Positions 6,678 to 14,650 of a DNA stretch of 16,976 nucleotides are shown here, piece by piece. The notes beneath the pieces are model-generated. The model had not been told where the DNA came from. It saw only the letters and a program-made list of their open reading frames with translations, and searched no databases. Numbering within the stretch: position 1 is the first letter of the stretch; each line of letters begins with the position of its first letter. This DNA comes from Candidatus Poribacteria bacterium. Its GTDB lineage: Bacteria; Poribacteria; WGA-4E; UBA9662. The position numbers and the translations under genes are program-made. The stretch spans positions 1 to 16,976 of the forward strand of contig PACG01000005.1 in NCBI GenBank assembly GCA_002699335.1, given 5' to 3'.

Positions 6678-8674
6678 TGATAAGCCGACCGAATCATCCG
6701 ACCCACAAGCTAGCGGTTACGATTTCTCTCTTTTCTATGCTGGCATTAGTCTGGTGGGGCTGCTCTGGTCAGCAATCGACACCTGCTATTCCATCCGACA
6801 CACAACTCAGATCCAGCACATCCGCAGGTCTGGAAGCCAAAGAGGCATCGATGCTGACCCAAAAAGTGGCTGACGGAGAATTACCTCCATTAGAGGAACG
6901 GTTGCCCGAAAATCCGTTAGTAGCCAAAACCGATTACGACGGTTACGAAAAACCTGGTTCCTACGGAGGCCAATGGCACCGATTCCACGACCATCCGGAG
7001 CTAGGAACCTGGAAAATGACGGCCGGATATGCCCCCCTAATTCGTTGGCGGTTCGACTGTACCGGTCTGGAACCGGGAACAGCTGAAGCCTGGGAGTTTA
7101 GCCAAGATGGGGCAGCCTTGACCATTCACCTCAGAAAAGGGATTCGATGGTCGGATGGGCATCCGTTTACGTCTGCGTCCTTTGCCTTTTATTACGATCT
7201 GTGCCTGGATGACCGGCACAGCTACTCGCCTCCTGTCTGGTGCTTGGTGGATGGTAAGCCGATGACAGTAGAGACACCTGATGAATACACCATCGTGATG
7301 AAATTCTCAGGGCCGAATTGGCTGGTTCCACTCTGGTTGGCCACCGGATTCTGGCACTCAGAAAAGTACAATATTCCTCAGCACTATATGGTCCAGTTTC
7401 ATCCGGACCACTCGGCTTACAACAATTTCAGCGAATTTGAAAAGAAGAATAAGAATCACGTCAATATCGAACGACCGACTCTTTGGCCTTGGAAATTGGT
7501 CAAGTACGAAAAAGGTGGTTTTCAAGTCGAACTGGAAAGGAACCCCTACTATTACGTGGTGGATGAACTGGGTCGGCAATTACCCTACATTGATCGCATT
7601 AAGAGTCGTTTGGTTCCAGATCCGCAAGTTCGCGTGTTAAAGATTTTAGCGGGGGAAATCGACTGCCAGTTTCGGGGTATGCAGTTACAAGATTTCGCCC
7701 TATACAAAAAAGGCGAGCAACGGGGTAACTACACGGTTCGTGAATGGGAGAGTACAGCTGGTGCACAACCGGCTATCCTGCTGAACTGGACTGATCCTGA
7801 TCCTGTATTGCGCCAGCTAATGCGTCAGCAAAAATTTAGACAGGCTTTAGCATTAGGTGTTGACCGAGAAAAATGCAATGAGATTGCTTGGCGGGGATTG
7901 CTCCAACCACAAGCTGCTACTGTTAGCCAGGAGGGCTGGCACTTTGCTGACCAAGCTGGACAAGAGCTATTTGAAGAGTGGAAAAAGGCAGATGCTGACT
8001 TCGATATCAGCCGCGGCAATCAACTGTTGGACGAACTTGGCCTAACCCAACGTAACAAACGGGGTATTCGTCTACGGGAAGATGGCCAACCGTTGCAGAT
8101 TGTGATGGATATGCCAAGCTCAAACCTCAATAGGCAAGAGAACGACATCGGCCTGATTATCGCCGATGGTTGGCGAGAAATGGGCCTTGAGGTGATCCTC
8201 AATACACCACCTGGAGCAGAATTAAGTCTGCGCCGAAATTTGGGCAAGTTCACTGTTAGTATGCATGGCGAAGCCGAGATGGATCTATTTACCTATCCCG
8301 ACTGGGTCTTTCCAACACTGGCTAAATACTGGCATCCGCGGGTCGGTAAATGGTACGAAACAGGTGGTGAAGAGGGGGAACCACCAACCGGCCCACTGAA
8401 GGAGTTGTTGGATCTATACGATGCGATCAAGAAAGAAAAGGATTTACAAAAGCGACACCAATATGTTCGAGATGCTGTGCAAATTCATATCGATCAGGGG
8501 CCTTTCCATTTGGGCACAGCCGCTCGGTCACCTTCATTGGTAATGGTAAAAAAAGGATTTCATAACGTGCCTGATAATGGCATCTTAGGACCTTGGGCAA
8601 TTGTGACTCCGGCCACTAGCTATCCTGAACAGTATTTCATCAGCGATGTAGACAGAAGCTCGGAGGTCAAATGA
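6677..8674 (+). CDS. Extracellular solute-binding lipoprotein, family 5 (peptide/nickel type)
   Basis: The 665-residue protein captures the substrate outside the membrane and delivers it to the two permeases. A positively charged start, a hydrophobic core (about 11-27) and WWGC with Cys29 suggest a lipoprotein signal; the tryptophans in the lipobox are atypical. Family 5 hallmarks include the APLIRW segment, LTIHLRKGIRWSDGHPFT, and IDRIKSRLVPDPQVRVLKILAGEID. At about 635 mature residues it is longer than DppA or OppA (about 510-540), as in the large binding proteins of several environmental phyla. Substrate cannot be predicted. GAGGGG (6667-6672) precedes the ATG, and both ends overlap neighbours (1 base with oppF, 4 bases with the permease), which implies translational coupling. 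Confidence 0.93.
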   Translation: MISRPNHPTHKLAVTISLFSMLALVWWGCSGQQSTPAIPSDTQLRSSTSAGLEAKEASMLTQKVADGELPPLEERLPENPLVAKTDYDGYEKPGSYGGQWHRFHDHPELGTWKMTAGYAPLIRWRFDCTGLEPGTAEAWEFSQDGAALTIHLRKGIRWSDGHPFTSASFAFYYDLCLDDRHSYSPPVWCLVDGKPMTVETPDEYTIVMKFSGPNWLVPLWLATGFWHSEKYNIPQHYMVQFHPDHSAYNNFSEFEKKNKNHVNIERPTLWPWKLVKYEKGGFQVELERNPYYYVVDELGRQLPYIDRIKSRLVPDPQVRVLKILAGEIDCQFRGMQLQDFALYKKGEQRGNYTVREWESTAGAQPAILLNWTDPDPVLRQLMRQQKFRQALALGVDREKCNEIAWRGLLQPQAATVSQEGWHFADQAGQELFEEWKKADADFDISRGNQLLDELGLTQRNKRGIRLREDGQPLQIVMDMPSSNLNRQENDIGLIIADGWREMGLEVILNTPPGAELSLRRNLGKFTVSMHGEAEMDLFTYPDWVFPTLAKYWHPRVGKWYETGGEEGEPPTGPLKELLDLYDAIKKEKDLQKRHQYVRDAVQIHIDQGPFHLGTAARSPSLVMVKKGFHNVPDNGILGPWAIVTPATSYPEQYFISDVDRSSEVK

Positions 8675-9657
8675 CCACTTACATCATCCACCGGATACTG
8701 ATTGCCATTCCAACCCTGATCGCCATTTCGATTGTCAGCTTTATCATCATCCAGCTACCTAAAGGCGACTACTTAGACCGTCGGATTCAAGAACTGGAGG
8801 AACAGTACGGAGATAGCAGTTCGATGGAGATGGCAGCGGAGTTGCGGCAACGATACGGTTTGGATAAATCGATGCCTCAACGTTATTTATCTTGGATTAC
8901 TGGTTTTGTGCAAGGTGATTTTGGCGATTCTTTTCGTTACGAGGTCGAAGTCAACCAACTGATTTGGGACCGAATCGGTTTTACTTTGCTAATCTCGATT
9001 GGTTCACTGTTTTTCACCTATATCATCGCTGTTCCCGTTGGCATCTATTCTGCCACTCATCAATACAAATTTTCGGATAATTTGCTGACCCTGCTCAGTT
9101 TTGTTGGCATGTCAATTCCGGCTTTTTTATTAGCACTAACCCTGATGGTCTTTGCTTTTGAGTTATTCGGGTTACCTCTTTTTGGCCTCTTTTCCTCCTA
9201 CTATGAAGGTGCACCATGGACCGTCGGTAAACTAGGCGATCTAATTCAACACCTCTGGATTCCGGTTATCGTCCTTGGCCTCAACGGGACGGCGGGATTG
9301 ATGCGAATTATGCGCGGCAACCTGCTGGATGTTCTTGGTCAACCCTTCATCCAAACCGCAAGAGCTAAAGGGTTAAAAGAGTGGGTTGTTGTGGTCAAGC
9401 ATGCCGTCCGTCTTGCCATCAACCCATTGGTTAGTATCTTAGGTATGAGTTTACCGACTATCCTCTCAGGTGCGGCTATTGTGTCTATTGTTTTGGGACT
9501 ACCAACCGTTGGCCCGCTGTTGTTGCGTAGCCTTCTGGATGAAGATATCTATCTGGCGGGAACGCTGATCATGTTGCTCAGTTCCCTGCTGGTGATCGGT
9601 AATCTGCTATCCGATATTGCTCTGGCCTGGGTCGATCCGAGGATTCGATATGAGTAA
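8671..9657 (+). CDS. dppB: Peptide/nickel ABC transporter permease, DppB type
   Basis: Inner-membrane permease of 328 residues with six predicted helices at roughly 8-28, 103-127, 138-165, 196-214, 253-277 and 296-320. The start YIIHRILIAIPTLIAISIVSF is typical of DppB, and the long outside segment between helices 1 and 2 contains RYGLDKSMPQRYLSW and GDFGDSF, both family features. The cytoplasmic coupling loop ARAKGLKEWVVVVKHAVRLA (230-249) contacts an ATPase. The start overlaps the binding-protein stop as ATGA and is preceded by GGAGGT (8662-8667). Confidence 0.95.
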   Translation: MTTYIIHRILIAIPTLIAISIVSFIIIQLPKGDYLDRRIQELEEQYGDSSSMEMAAELRQRYGLDKSMPQRYLSWITGFVQGDFGDSFRYEVEVNQLIWDRIGFTLLISIGSLFFTYIIAVPVGIYSATHQYKFSDNLLTLLSFVGMSIPAFLLALTLMVFAFELFGLPLFGLFSSYYEGAPWTVGKLGDLIQHLWIPVIVLGLNGTAGLMRIMRGNLLDVLGQPFIQTARAKGLKEWVVVVKHAVRLAINPLVSILGMSLPTILSGAAIVSIVLGLPTVGPLLLRSLLDEDIYLAGTLIMLLSSLLVIGNLLSDIALAWVDPRIRYE

Positions 9658-10789
9658 TTCCTCAGGCCCCTTAGCGAGAACACGCTCCTCTGACCCGGAC
9701 AACAACACCGACAATACAGGTCTACCATTCGACTCAGTGGTCGAAAGCGACGAGCTGGGGTATCTCAGCTATCGGCAACTGATCTGGAAACGCCTACGCA
9801 AAAATCGGATGGGCATCACCGCCGCCATCATCTTGTTGATCAGTTACATGATTGCACTGGGGGCTAATTTCTTTGCCCCCTACCACTACAACCAGATTCA
9901 GATGCGCTATCGCCATGTTCCTCCCCAAAAGTTCCGCTTCTCTCTGCGGCATGGCCTCCACGTCTACGGGCTGAAGTCGGTCCGGACACCAGAAACCCGT
10001 GAACTAGTCTTTACCCCTGATGAGATCAAGATCTTTCCGGTTCGATTTTTATATCGGGATAATCAGAATGGCCTACATCTGCTAAGCTCGGACGGACCGA
10101 TGTTTTTGCTAGGAACAGATCGAATGGGACGGGATCTGCTATCCCGCATCATATATGGGGCACGGGTATCGATGACAGTTGGTCTGGCCGGCGTCTTCAT
10201 CAGCCTGATCTTTGGCTCGATCCTGGGCACCATCTCCGGCTATTTTGGCGGTTGGACCGATACGCTGATTCAGCGGGCGATAGAAATTCTGTTAGCCTTC
10301 CCCTCCATTCCGCTCTGGATGGCATTGGGGGCGGCTTTACCGGCTGAATGGTCGAGCGTGGCCATCTACTTCGGTATTACCGTTATCCTGGCACTGGTGA
10401 GTTGGGGCGGTTTAGCCCGACAGGTTCGCGGTAAGGTAATGGCCTACAGGGAACTGGACTTTGTCAAAGCAGCCGAGGCTGCCGGGGCCAGTCACTGGCA
10501 TGTCATCACTCGTCACCTGATGCCGGGTTCCTACAGCCATATCATTGTCATCGCCACCCTGGCCATTCCAGGCATGATCTTGGGGGAGACCGCACTTAGC
10601 TTTCTCGGCTTAGGCATCCGGCCACCGATGACCAGTTGGGGGGTTCTGCTGGAAGAGGCCCAACGGGTTACTGTACTGTTACACTACCCTTGGCTGATTT
10701 TACCTGCTATTCCTGTTCTGGTAGTGGTTATGTCTTTCAATTTCTTGGGCGACGCCCTGCGGGATGCCACCGACCCCTACGCCGATTAG
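9650..10789 (+). CDS. dppC: Peptide/nickel ABC transporter permease, DppC type
   Basis: Second permease, 379 residues. Helix 1 is at about 54-76, followed by an external segment of some 75 residues, longer than in E. coli DppC, and then the hallmark LGTDRMGRDLLSRIIYGARVS (from 154, in two parts). Further helices lie near 176-198, 216-230, 236-256, 294-316 and 346-367. The coupling loop KAAEAAGASHWHVITRHLMP (273-292) contacts an ATPase. The frame is open back to 9617, but the ATG at 9650 is preceded by GAGGAT (9639-9644) and overlaps the dppB stop by 8 bases, so it is preferred. The stop TAG (10787-10789) interleaves with the TAA of the opposing gene, and no terminator separates them. Confidence 0.94.
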   Translation: MSNSSGPLARTRSSDPDNNTDNTGLPFDSVVESDELGYLSYRQLIWKRLRKNRMGITAAIILLISYMIALGANFFAPYHYNQIQMRYRHVPPQKFRFSLRHGLHVYGLKSVRTPETRELVFTPDEIKIFPVRFLYRDNQNGLHLLSSDGPMFLLGTDRMGRDLLSRIIYGARVSMTVGLAGVFISLIFGSILGTISGYFGGWTDTLIQRAIEILLAFPSIPLWMALGAALPAEWSSVAIYFGITVILALVSWGGLARQVRGKVMAYRELDFVKAAEAAGASHWHVITRHLMPGSYSHIIVIATLAIPGMILGETALSFLGLGIRPPMTSWGVLLEEAQRVTVLLHYPWLILPAIPVLVVVMSFNFLGDALRDATDPYAD

Positions 10790-11853
10790 GTCCGGGTGAA
10801 GTGAGGCAAAGATAAATCGACGGCGGTTAGCAAGCCGGGCTGTGCAGCCACCACACGTTTGCCCATATTGAGTATGACGGCTGCTGTTGCACTGTCGCCA
10901 GCGGTACCGAGTTCATTTCGCCAGATAACTGGCGGATAACCCTCGATTTTGATTTCCTCATATTCTTGACTACTGACCACCGCGTTGAAATCTATCCGCA
11001 CCACCTCTTGCTGGTTTCTCAACCCCCGGCCGAAACTGTTAACGCCTCGAACCCGTCCAGCTTCAATTTCGACCTCGGCTGATGAGTAGGCGCAGTCTGC
11101 AATCACTGGCCGATGTTCTTCTACCACTTGATCCAAATTCATCCCCAGCGTATCACCAATCAGATAGACCGATTCGGCCAACCCGACATGGGCTGATAGT
11201 TGACCTGTTTCTATCTGCTGGGTAAAATTTTCCGGTGATAGATTGAGTCCGACCTTCTTCTGAAAAGGCCCCCGTCTTTTGGCCGCATCGATGTTACGAA
11301 CAGCCTGGATTCCCGTTACCTCCTGGCAGGCCGTCGTCAGAAAGATGGGCAGCAGATCTAGAAGGAAACCGGGATTGATGCCAGCCCCTACCAGCGTGCA
11401 ACGATTGGATTTAGCCACTTGATCAAGTTGGTCTGCTAAGTTTGGATATCGACGGTAGGGGTAAGCTAAAGTTTCACAGGTAGAAACTACATTTAACCCA
11501 CAACTGAGCAGATCTATAAACTGTGGTGTCGTCTGATCCAGAAAACTCTGGGTGGCGTGAAAAACCAGACCGACCTGATTCTGGCTGATAATCCCATCAA
11601 TCAACGGCAACAAGTCTGGGCTGACCGGAATACCGATTTCACGGTTGTTTCCGATCAATCGACCGATATCCTGTCCCACTATACTAGGATTGACATCCAC
11701 CGCTCCGACCAACTCAAAGTCTGACCTCGCCACAGCCGCCTGCAAAATCAGTAGACCAACCGGCCCCAGGCCAAACGAGATAAATTTGATTTTATCTTTA
11801 CGACGTGACGGAATGTAGGGTGAACCTACTGATGTGGTGTTTGTTTTTGTCAT
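10786..11853 (-). CDS. NAD(P)-dependent dehydrogenase, 2,4-diaminopentanoate dehydrogenase-like
   Basis: The 355-residue cytoplasmic protein begins with a Rossmann fold: FGLGPVG gives GxGxxG near residues 28-33, followed by a DapB-like segment ending in VVSTCETLAYPY. The C-terminal part, from GAGINPGFLLDLLP (about 156 on) through VGLAESVYLIGDTLGM to ATAAVILNMGKRVV, fits the C-terminal domain of 2,4-diaminopentanoate dehydrogenase, an enzyme of anaerobic ornithine breakdown that deaminates its diamine substrate oxidatively. The true substrate is unknown; no other ornithine-fermentation genes are visible. The frame extends to a TTG at 11898, but that extension overlaps the decayed upstream gene, so the ATG at 11853, 5 bases after that gene's last stop, is preferred. 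It would be the last gene of the minus-strand group. Confidence 0.8.
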   Translation of the reverse strand: MTKTNTTSVGSPYIPSRRKDKIKFISFGLGPVGLLILQAAVARSDFELVGAVDVNPSIVGQDIGRLIGNNREIGIPVSPDLLPLIDGIISQNQVGLVFHATQSFLDQTTPQFIDLLSCGLNVVSTCETLAYPYRRYPNLADQLDQVAKSNRCTLVGAGINPGFLLDLLPIFLTTACQEVTGIQAVRNIDAAKRRGPFQKKVGLNLSPENFTQQIETGQLSAHVGLAESVYLIGDTLGMNLDQVVEEHRPVIADCAYSSAEVEIEAGRVRGVNSFGRGLRNQQEVVRIDFNAVVSSQEYEEIKIEGYPPVIWRNELGTAGDSATAAVILNMGKRVVAAQPGLLTAVDLSLPHFTRT

Positions 11854-11858
11854 TGTAA

Positions 11859-12672
11859 TTACAGTATCCACTTGATAAAAAGTTCGCAAACTTCCCAATT
11901 AGGGCTACTCCGCAAATAATTAGCGTAGTCTTTTGCCCCAAACATCCAATAAACTACCCCGCCGGCAGGTGTAGGAATCATGAACGAAGATGGCCTCAAA
12001 GATTCGGTTCTACGATATTGCACAAGGCGTGATACCCCGGTTCCGATGGGGAGCGCGCTGATCAGCCTCAACTTGGGTTCGCGCACCACAAACTGGCGAT
12101 AGATACTGGGCTGATAGCTCTGTTGAAGCAGTTAATGTTGCAGCTTAAATAATTCCGATTCCAGCCGCAAGTTGAACTGGGCTACCTCGACCGTGAACGT
12201 TTCCTTTTCTGTGCCTTTTTAGCCGCCAACCATAAATTGTCAAAGGAACACAGTTGGGGATATAACTTGCCCGCCGTATCGTCTCATCATGACTAAAAGA
12301 GATCCGCTCCGCTACTTCCCCAAGAAGTCCAAGTTGGTGTCAGTGTCAACCCCCACCTCACCATACTGATGCCAAGCTACGTCCTGCGTGAGAGTTACGA
12401 TCTCCTTACCTGTACCGCTGGTGATAGCCTCTACTGCCCCTCCAGTTCTGTCACTGGGTACATCGAAGGACTGCTTATTGTCAGCCGAAACTTTAACGCT
12501 AACCATCATAGTTTCCCCTTCGATCCCTTCCACATCATAGCGGATCAGGACATGCTCAAAGTCCGCTTGCTTGGCTACCACATTAGTTCGGTGTCTGGTT
12601 CTTCTGCTCCCGCGCCCACAAACTCATAGTTAGCAATGGTAACAATACAGATAAATAGACCAGGTTTCTCAT
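11859..12672 (-). pseudogene. Decayed gene for a secreted protein with an Ig-like domain
   Basis: An intact-looking beginning is followed by broken frames. AGAGGAG precedes an ATG at 12672 that opens a signal-peptide sequence (MRNLVYLSVLLPLL...), but this frame stops after 29 codons (TAA at 12583-12585). One frame over, 12581-12315 encodes about 89 residues including VLIRYDVEGIEGETMMVSV and TSGTGKEIV. This resembles the beta-sandwich domain found near the N-terminus of many secreted proteins of environmental bacteria. The frame then meets TAG (12312), TGA (12240), TAA (12219) and TAA (12132), yet between and after them the same frame still reads protein-like text, for example ETFTVEVAQFNLRLES and QQSYQPSIYRQFVVREPKL, down to a TAA at 11859. 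A second frame is open across about 12315-12150 (SYIPNCVPLTIYGW). At least one frameshift and several stops are needed to explain this. Sequencing error is less likely, because the neighbours are intact. Confidence 0.65.
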
Positions 12673-12774
12673 TCTTCGCTCCTCTTTGTGTTGGCAGGTC
12701 ATCGTGATGTTAATCAAGATGAGCCAAAGAGATCACGGCATAAAGTCGTTGCATTTACCAGTTGAATCTAAGTC

Positions 12775-13512
12775 CTATAATATCTGCATCTCTGCTATTT
12801 TATCCGGTTCAGCCGAAATATCAGTAAAAGCAATTGATAACGTAAATGCAGTTTCATCGTAAGCATCCAGCCAGTGTGGGGCTCGACAAGGACTCCAGAC
12901 CGCGTCGCCAGGTTCCAGTTCATAAACCAGAATATCTTTATCAGATAGGTTAGCTGGTTTTACCATCCCAGCGTGCTGTTGGGCTAAAACCTCCGGTGAA
13001 CACCAACGGCCAGGTTCTTTCAGACTATGGAACCGTTTTCTACCATGCAACTGAACAATTAGAACACTGGATGGATCCCAATGATAATTGGTCGAGCAAT
13101 TTGGACCACTTAAAAACAGGATTGGATAGACCTTCTGCCAACTAACATGGTGGGTTCTCCACAGTTGTATCAAAGGCAAGTAGACCTCCTGTATTACCTC
13201 AGCAAGGGCGCCATCTGTTTCTCGCAGTGGGCCAAGTTCAAAGAGCGATAGGTGGATTGGCATTTTAACTGCTTCTGACAGTGGCAGTTTTGGGAACTCG
13301 ATTGCGGGAGGCTGAAAAGTTAGCGCGATGCAATCCCCCCGTTCGCCGCTCAAAATTCGTATTTTCGGATGCTGACGCGCTTGCTCGACTACCTGACACA
13401 GATTGGGTCTCGGAACTTCGAAGGGGAAAACTTCTCCCTCGACGGGATGCGCGACTGAGGTTGTCAGCGCACTGTATAACTGATCAAAACTGGCAATCAA
13501 ACTTCCATTCAC
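12775..13512 (-). CDS. Cupin/JmjC-like Fe(II) oxygenase
   Basis: The 245-residue protein shows the iron-binding pattern of cupin-8/JmjC-like 2-oxoglutarate oxygenases: His144 and Asp146 in NYHWDPSS and a distal His213 in APHWLD. The segment LIVQLHGRKRFHSL between them and the later LEPGDAVWSPCRAPH are hallmarks of the family, which hydroxylates amino-acid side chains, peptides or small molecules. The substrate is unknown. The start is GTG at 13512; an upstream in-frame TAA prevents extension, and the ribosome-binding site is weak. A TTG a few codons on is an alternative. It lies 58 bases after the creatininase gene on the same strand and probably shares its promoter. Confidence 0.8.
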   Translation of the reverse strand: MNGSLIASFDQLYSALTTSVAHPVEGEVFPFEVPRPNLCQVVEQARQHPKIRILSGERGDCIALTFQPPAIEFPKLPLSEAVKMPIHLSLFELGPLRETDGALAEVIQEVYLPLIQLWRTHHVSWQKVYPILFLSGPNCSTNYHWDPSSVLIVQLHGRKRFHSLKEPGRWCSPEVLAQQHAGMVKPANLSDKDILVYELEPGDAVWSPCRAPHWLDAYDETAFTLSIAFTDISAEPDKIAEMQIL

Positions 13513-13570
13513 CTTCGTAGCTGGATTTTATGCTCTATCTTGATTCGATTCGGACCAGAATTCGATTGGC

Positions 13571-14293
13571 TTAGATCATCGCCTTCAACTTTTCAGTGAT
13601 CCAATCGACCGCCGCGTCGATCATGGCTTGGCCTTTCTCCGCATTGGCCAGTTTGGCTTGTTGGTGATACTCACGGTCGCTGATCGCACGGTTGGAGTCA
13701 GAAATAGTCAATTTAGCCCTGTCGTAATCGACACCGTCCCAATCCACATTCTCTGGAAAAGCGGCTAGAGCAAAAGCCGTTTCAAACTCAGCTGCATGGC
13801 CGGGGCAGACACCGGACTCCATTTGGTCTTGAATCAGTTCTGGTGTGAAAGCCTCCCAGTAGGAGTGAAAGGCTAAATTGATGCCCAGTTTCTGCCTGAA
13901 TTCGTCCATCTGTTGGTTGACGGGTCCCGCATTGCCGGCATGTCCATTGACGACGAGTATATTTTCCAGACCATGACGGCGCAAACTGTCGCAGACATCG
14001 TAGAGCACCTGGTTAAAAACCTCTGGACGAAGCGTCAAGGTTCCTTTATGATCCATCCAATGTTCAGAAATCCCGACCGACAAAGGCGGTGTCACGATCA
14101 CTTGAGGAAATAGATTTTCTGCTGCTAATCTAGAGACGTGTAGTGCACTGGCCGTATCATGAACTATGGCTAGATGTTCGTTGTGTTGTTCTGTACTGCC
14201 CGTTGGGACAATCGCAGCTTTAAGTGTCTTTGCATCTAACGCTTCTCTAACGAATCGACGCTGATTTTCCGATAGCAGAACTGACTTAATCAT
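13571..14293 (-). CDS. Creatininase-family amidohydrolase
   Basis: The 240-residue metal-dependent hydrolase shows GSTEQHNEHL (Glu35, His37), HDT (Asp46), VNGHAGN (His118) and PGHAAEFETA (Glu169), the metal-site motifs of the creatininase family. In Pseudomonas creatininase the histidine of the NGH motif is followed two residues later by a glutamate ligand; here that residue is Gly, as in many other members acting on different amides or cyclic ureides, with Glu169 probably completing the site. Creatinine itself is therefore not a safe substrate. GGGAGAG lies about 8 bases before the ATG, and a good promoter sits at 14387-14414. First gene of the minus-strand group with the oxygenase, the decayed gene and the dehydrogenase. 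Confidence 0.9.
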   Translation of the reverse strand: MIKSVLLSENQRRFVREALDAKTLKAAIVPTGSTEQHNEHLAIVHDTASALHVSRLAAENLFPQVIVTPPLSVGISEHWMDHKGTLTLRPEVFNQVLYDVCDSLRRHGLENILVVNGHAGNAGPVNQQMDEFRQKLGINLAFHSYWEAFTPELIQDQMESGVCPGHAAEFETAFALAAFPENVDWDGVDYDRAKLTISDSNRAISDREYHQQAKLANAEKGQAMIDAAVDWITEKLKAMI

Positions 14294-14650
14294 TCGTTCA
14301 CTCTCCCGGTCTTAAACTATATTTCTTAGGCAGAGGATATTTCTATATTGCCTATTTTCCACTGAAAGACGATCTGAAGGAAACTTATTCTACATTTTAT
14401 AGAGATTTTGTCAAGAAATTCCTACTTCTAAACCCAACTAACTTCGAGCCACCCGGTTTTAAGGCGGAATAATCACCACCGAAAGGTGTTTCAGTTAGAT
14501 CCCAATCGTGACAAAATAGGTTTGATTCAGATAGTTTTAGTTCAACCCCTCGTGATCAGACTTTATGGGAAACGCAAAGAAGATGGTCACCCATAATCCG
14601 ACCCGAGATCCAGCCAACATTAGGGCCTAAATTTCGTCGGGAGTAACAAC
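14294..14650. other. Intergenic region between divergent genes
   Basis: About 357 bases without a convincing gene. It holds the minus-strand promoter at 14387-14414 and a short CACC-GAAA-GGTG hairpin with a GNRA loop at 14477-14488. A weak plus-strand promoter candidate is GTGACA (14508-14513), 18 bases, TAGTTT (14532-14537), which could serve the aminotransferase gene with a leader of about 105 bases. I see no operator palindrome or riboswitch that I can name. Confidence 0.5.
14387..14414 (-). promoter_or_regulatory. Sigma-70-type promoter of the creatininase group
   Basis: On the minus strand TTGACA (14409-14414), 16 bases, then TAGAAT (14387-14392), five of six matches at the -10 box. Transcription would start near 14380, giving a leader of about 87 bases. 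Confidence 0.65.

Noticed and set aside
9617..9649. Extended start of the DppC-type permease
   Set aside because: It has no ribosome-binding site and lies deep within dppB; the ATG at 9650 has GAGGAT and a normal overlap.
12369..12629. 86-codon plus-strand frame opposite the decayed gene
   Set aside because: The minus strand carries the signal peptide, ribosome-binding site and Ig-like text; the plus frame is its shadow.
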